NCBI GenBank assembly: GCA_022376515.1
Contig: WTXI01000001.1
Coordinates: 682,001-746,000 of the forward strand
Source of the DNA: Lactifluus volemus
Lineage: Eukaryota > Basidiomycota > Agaricomycetes > Russulales > Russulaceae
Length of the DNA: 64,000 bases
Reading direction: 5' to 3'
A program made the position numbers and the translations under genes. Shown here piece by piece: positions 63,001-64,000 of this stretch (within the stretch, counting starts at the first letter, position 1; every line of letters starts with the position of its first letter). Under the pieces are notes generated by a model, which did no database searches, was not told the origin of the DNA, and saw nothing but the letters and a program-made list of their open reading frames with translations.

Positions 63001-64000
63001 AAAGGGATATGAATTTATCCTGAGTCCCGTTGTCCACGCCAAAGATCTTGATATCATCATTTCCATCCCACATTTGCCCGATACATAAAGCTGACCACTG
63101 TCGCAAAAGAAAGTCGCCTTCATCTAAGCGTTCGAAGCAAGAATGAAACACCTTCTCGCGCCAACAGGCATTCTGACCGTGTTGATAGTCACGTGCAATA
63201 GCTGCCAACACAAACGCGCACATGGCCTTATGTTCTGAACCATTAGGGATGGTAAGGTGTTGAGGATCATCATGTGCAGCAAGGATGTTGGCAAAGTATT
63301 TATAGCCCCCGTTACTGTAGAGGTCAACTTGGCAGGAGGGATCAACAGCAAGTATACGAGACCATATGAAAATCAGGACCGGCCGTAAATCTTGGCCACC
63401 GGCTTGCAGCAGTTTGGAGATATATGGGAAGATCCCAATGGCGAGAGCAAGGTGAACTGCCCAAGGTCCCAGATCGACGAATTGAGAAAGAAGGACGAGT
63501 GCCCTCAGACGATGAGGCTGAGATAGCAAGACCTGCAAGACGATGGGCAACTGCTCCGGCGGCTTCCGTGGTACCAGATGGTGGTCCTTCTTGGTTGGGC
63601 TTATAGCAGAACCCAGGCTTCCTGGTGCCTGGTCATCCTCGGTCTCCGGGATATCATTATTTTGGAGCGGTAATGATAAGGGACCGCGCTTTGTCAGCGC
63701 AGAGCCACCGCGGGAAATCCATACCTCGAATGCTGTCAACTGGTCTGCAAAGAAACGGCTAGGAATGTAGATATATGGCTTTTCTCCATGAGCCAACTTA
63801 TCTTGTCGTGGTGCCGCGGCTTGGGCCTGTGCCTGCCGTCGAGCCCTGATGGACGCGCTACCCATGGCCATGCCGAGCATGCTCGTGTCGGTATGCTTGA
63901 GCAACTCTGGGAGTTGACGCAAGCAGGAGTCTACAGCGAGATCCCATGCCGCCCATAATGGATGAGTGTTTGTCGGAGGCAAAGACGGGGACGTATGTGG
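60097..64000 (-). CDS. KOG1: TORC1 subunit raptor (Kog1/Mip1), C-terminal part; 5' end outside window
   Basis: The gene is cut by the right edge. A long exon (61685 to beyond 63982) holds the end of the caspase-like/HEAT junction (LPPTNTHPLWAAWDLAVDSC), the HEAT repeats (LPIVLQVLLSQPHRLRALVL; LALAIGIFPYISKLLQAGGQ; WRSALCIGQMWD-like) and a Ser/Pro-rich linker. Smaller exons encode the C-terminal WD40 propeller: GMIRLYRNYDPATSCAGVQM, DSRIIRVWDAHTEAQ, LLASFADGVIKVFDRRLEEE and FHPTEMLYGVGSLDGTVRIY. The stop is at 60097. Raptor recruits substrates to TOR kinase at the vacuole. The N-terminal RNC domain is missing only because it is beyond the window. Confidence 0.97.

Overview
The window is from a filamentous basidiomycete, probably an agaricomycete. 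It is densely packed with protein genes on both strands. Nearly all are cut by short GT-AG introns of about 45-70 bases, and spacers are often under 100 bases. The identifiable proteins are conserved eukaryotic housekeeping products with fungal features such as Ies4, QIP-like and Kre9/Knh1-like proteins. I found no rRNA, tRNA, CRISPR array, intact transposon or viral gene.

Layout. 0-12.5 kb: Ies4-like INO80 subunit (+), coatomer beta SEC26 (-), an RRM-less CstF64/Rna15 hinge protein (+), DPM3 (-), a fucosyltransferase-like type II membrane protein (+), an NR2C2AP homologue (-), a protein tyrosine phosphatase (+) and a nucleobindin/SSP120-like EF-hand protein (+). 12.5-26.6 kb: the large DOP1 gene (-), a probable XPF-related meiotic ZIP2/SHOC1-like gene (-) and AP-3 delta (+). 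26.7-41.7 kb: germinal-centre kinase (-), a small membrane protein (-), a CDF metal transporter (-), a secreted small protein (+), glutaredoxin (-), NIF3 (+), complex I 49 kDa subunit (-), a Kre9/Knh1-like GPI protein (-), a crotonase (-) and a small Cys-rich ORF (-). 41.7-45.0 kb is gene-poor. 45-64 kb: coatomer delta RET2 (+), a QIP-like DEDDh exonuclease (-), ubiquitin-RPL40 (+), UTP14 (+), a CorA Mg2+ transporter (-), a PNPOx-like flavoprotein (+), an acidic protein (-) and the 3' part of raptor/KOG1 (-), which runs off the right edge.

Vesicle traffic is strongly represented: two coatomer subunits, AP-3 delta, DOP1, and secretory-pathway DPM3, SSP120-like and fucosyltransferase-like genes. 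They are interleaved with unrelated genes, so this is local gene density rather than a demonstrated functional cluster. Several neighbours are divergent with start codons only 15-110 bases apart, implying shared promoters and 5' UTRs that overlap the neighbouring gene.

A recurring feature is apparent loss of single bases. The frame breaks by one missing base in the fucosyltransferase-like, phosphatase, SEC26, QIP-like, RPL40, UTP14 and PNPOx-like genes, while protein similarity continues on both sides. Because RPL40 and UTP14 should be essential, I read these mainly as consensus errors rather than pseudogenes. I see no convincing undescribed system. The most interesting leads are the RRM-less CstF64-like protein, the ZIP2/SHOC1-like meiotic candidate, start-codon-only first exons, a 7-base exon and the 15-base divergent pair.
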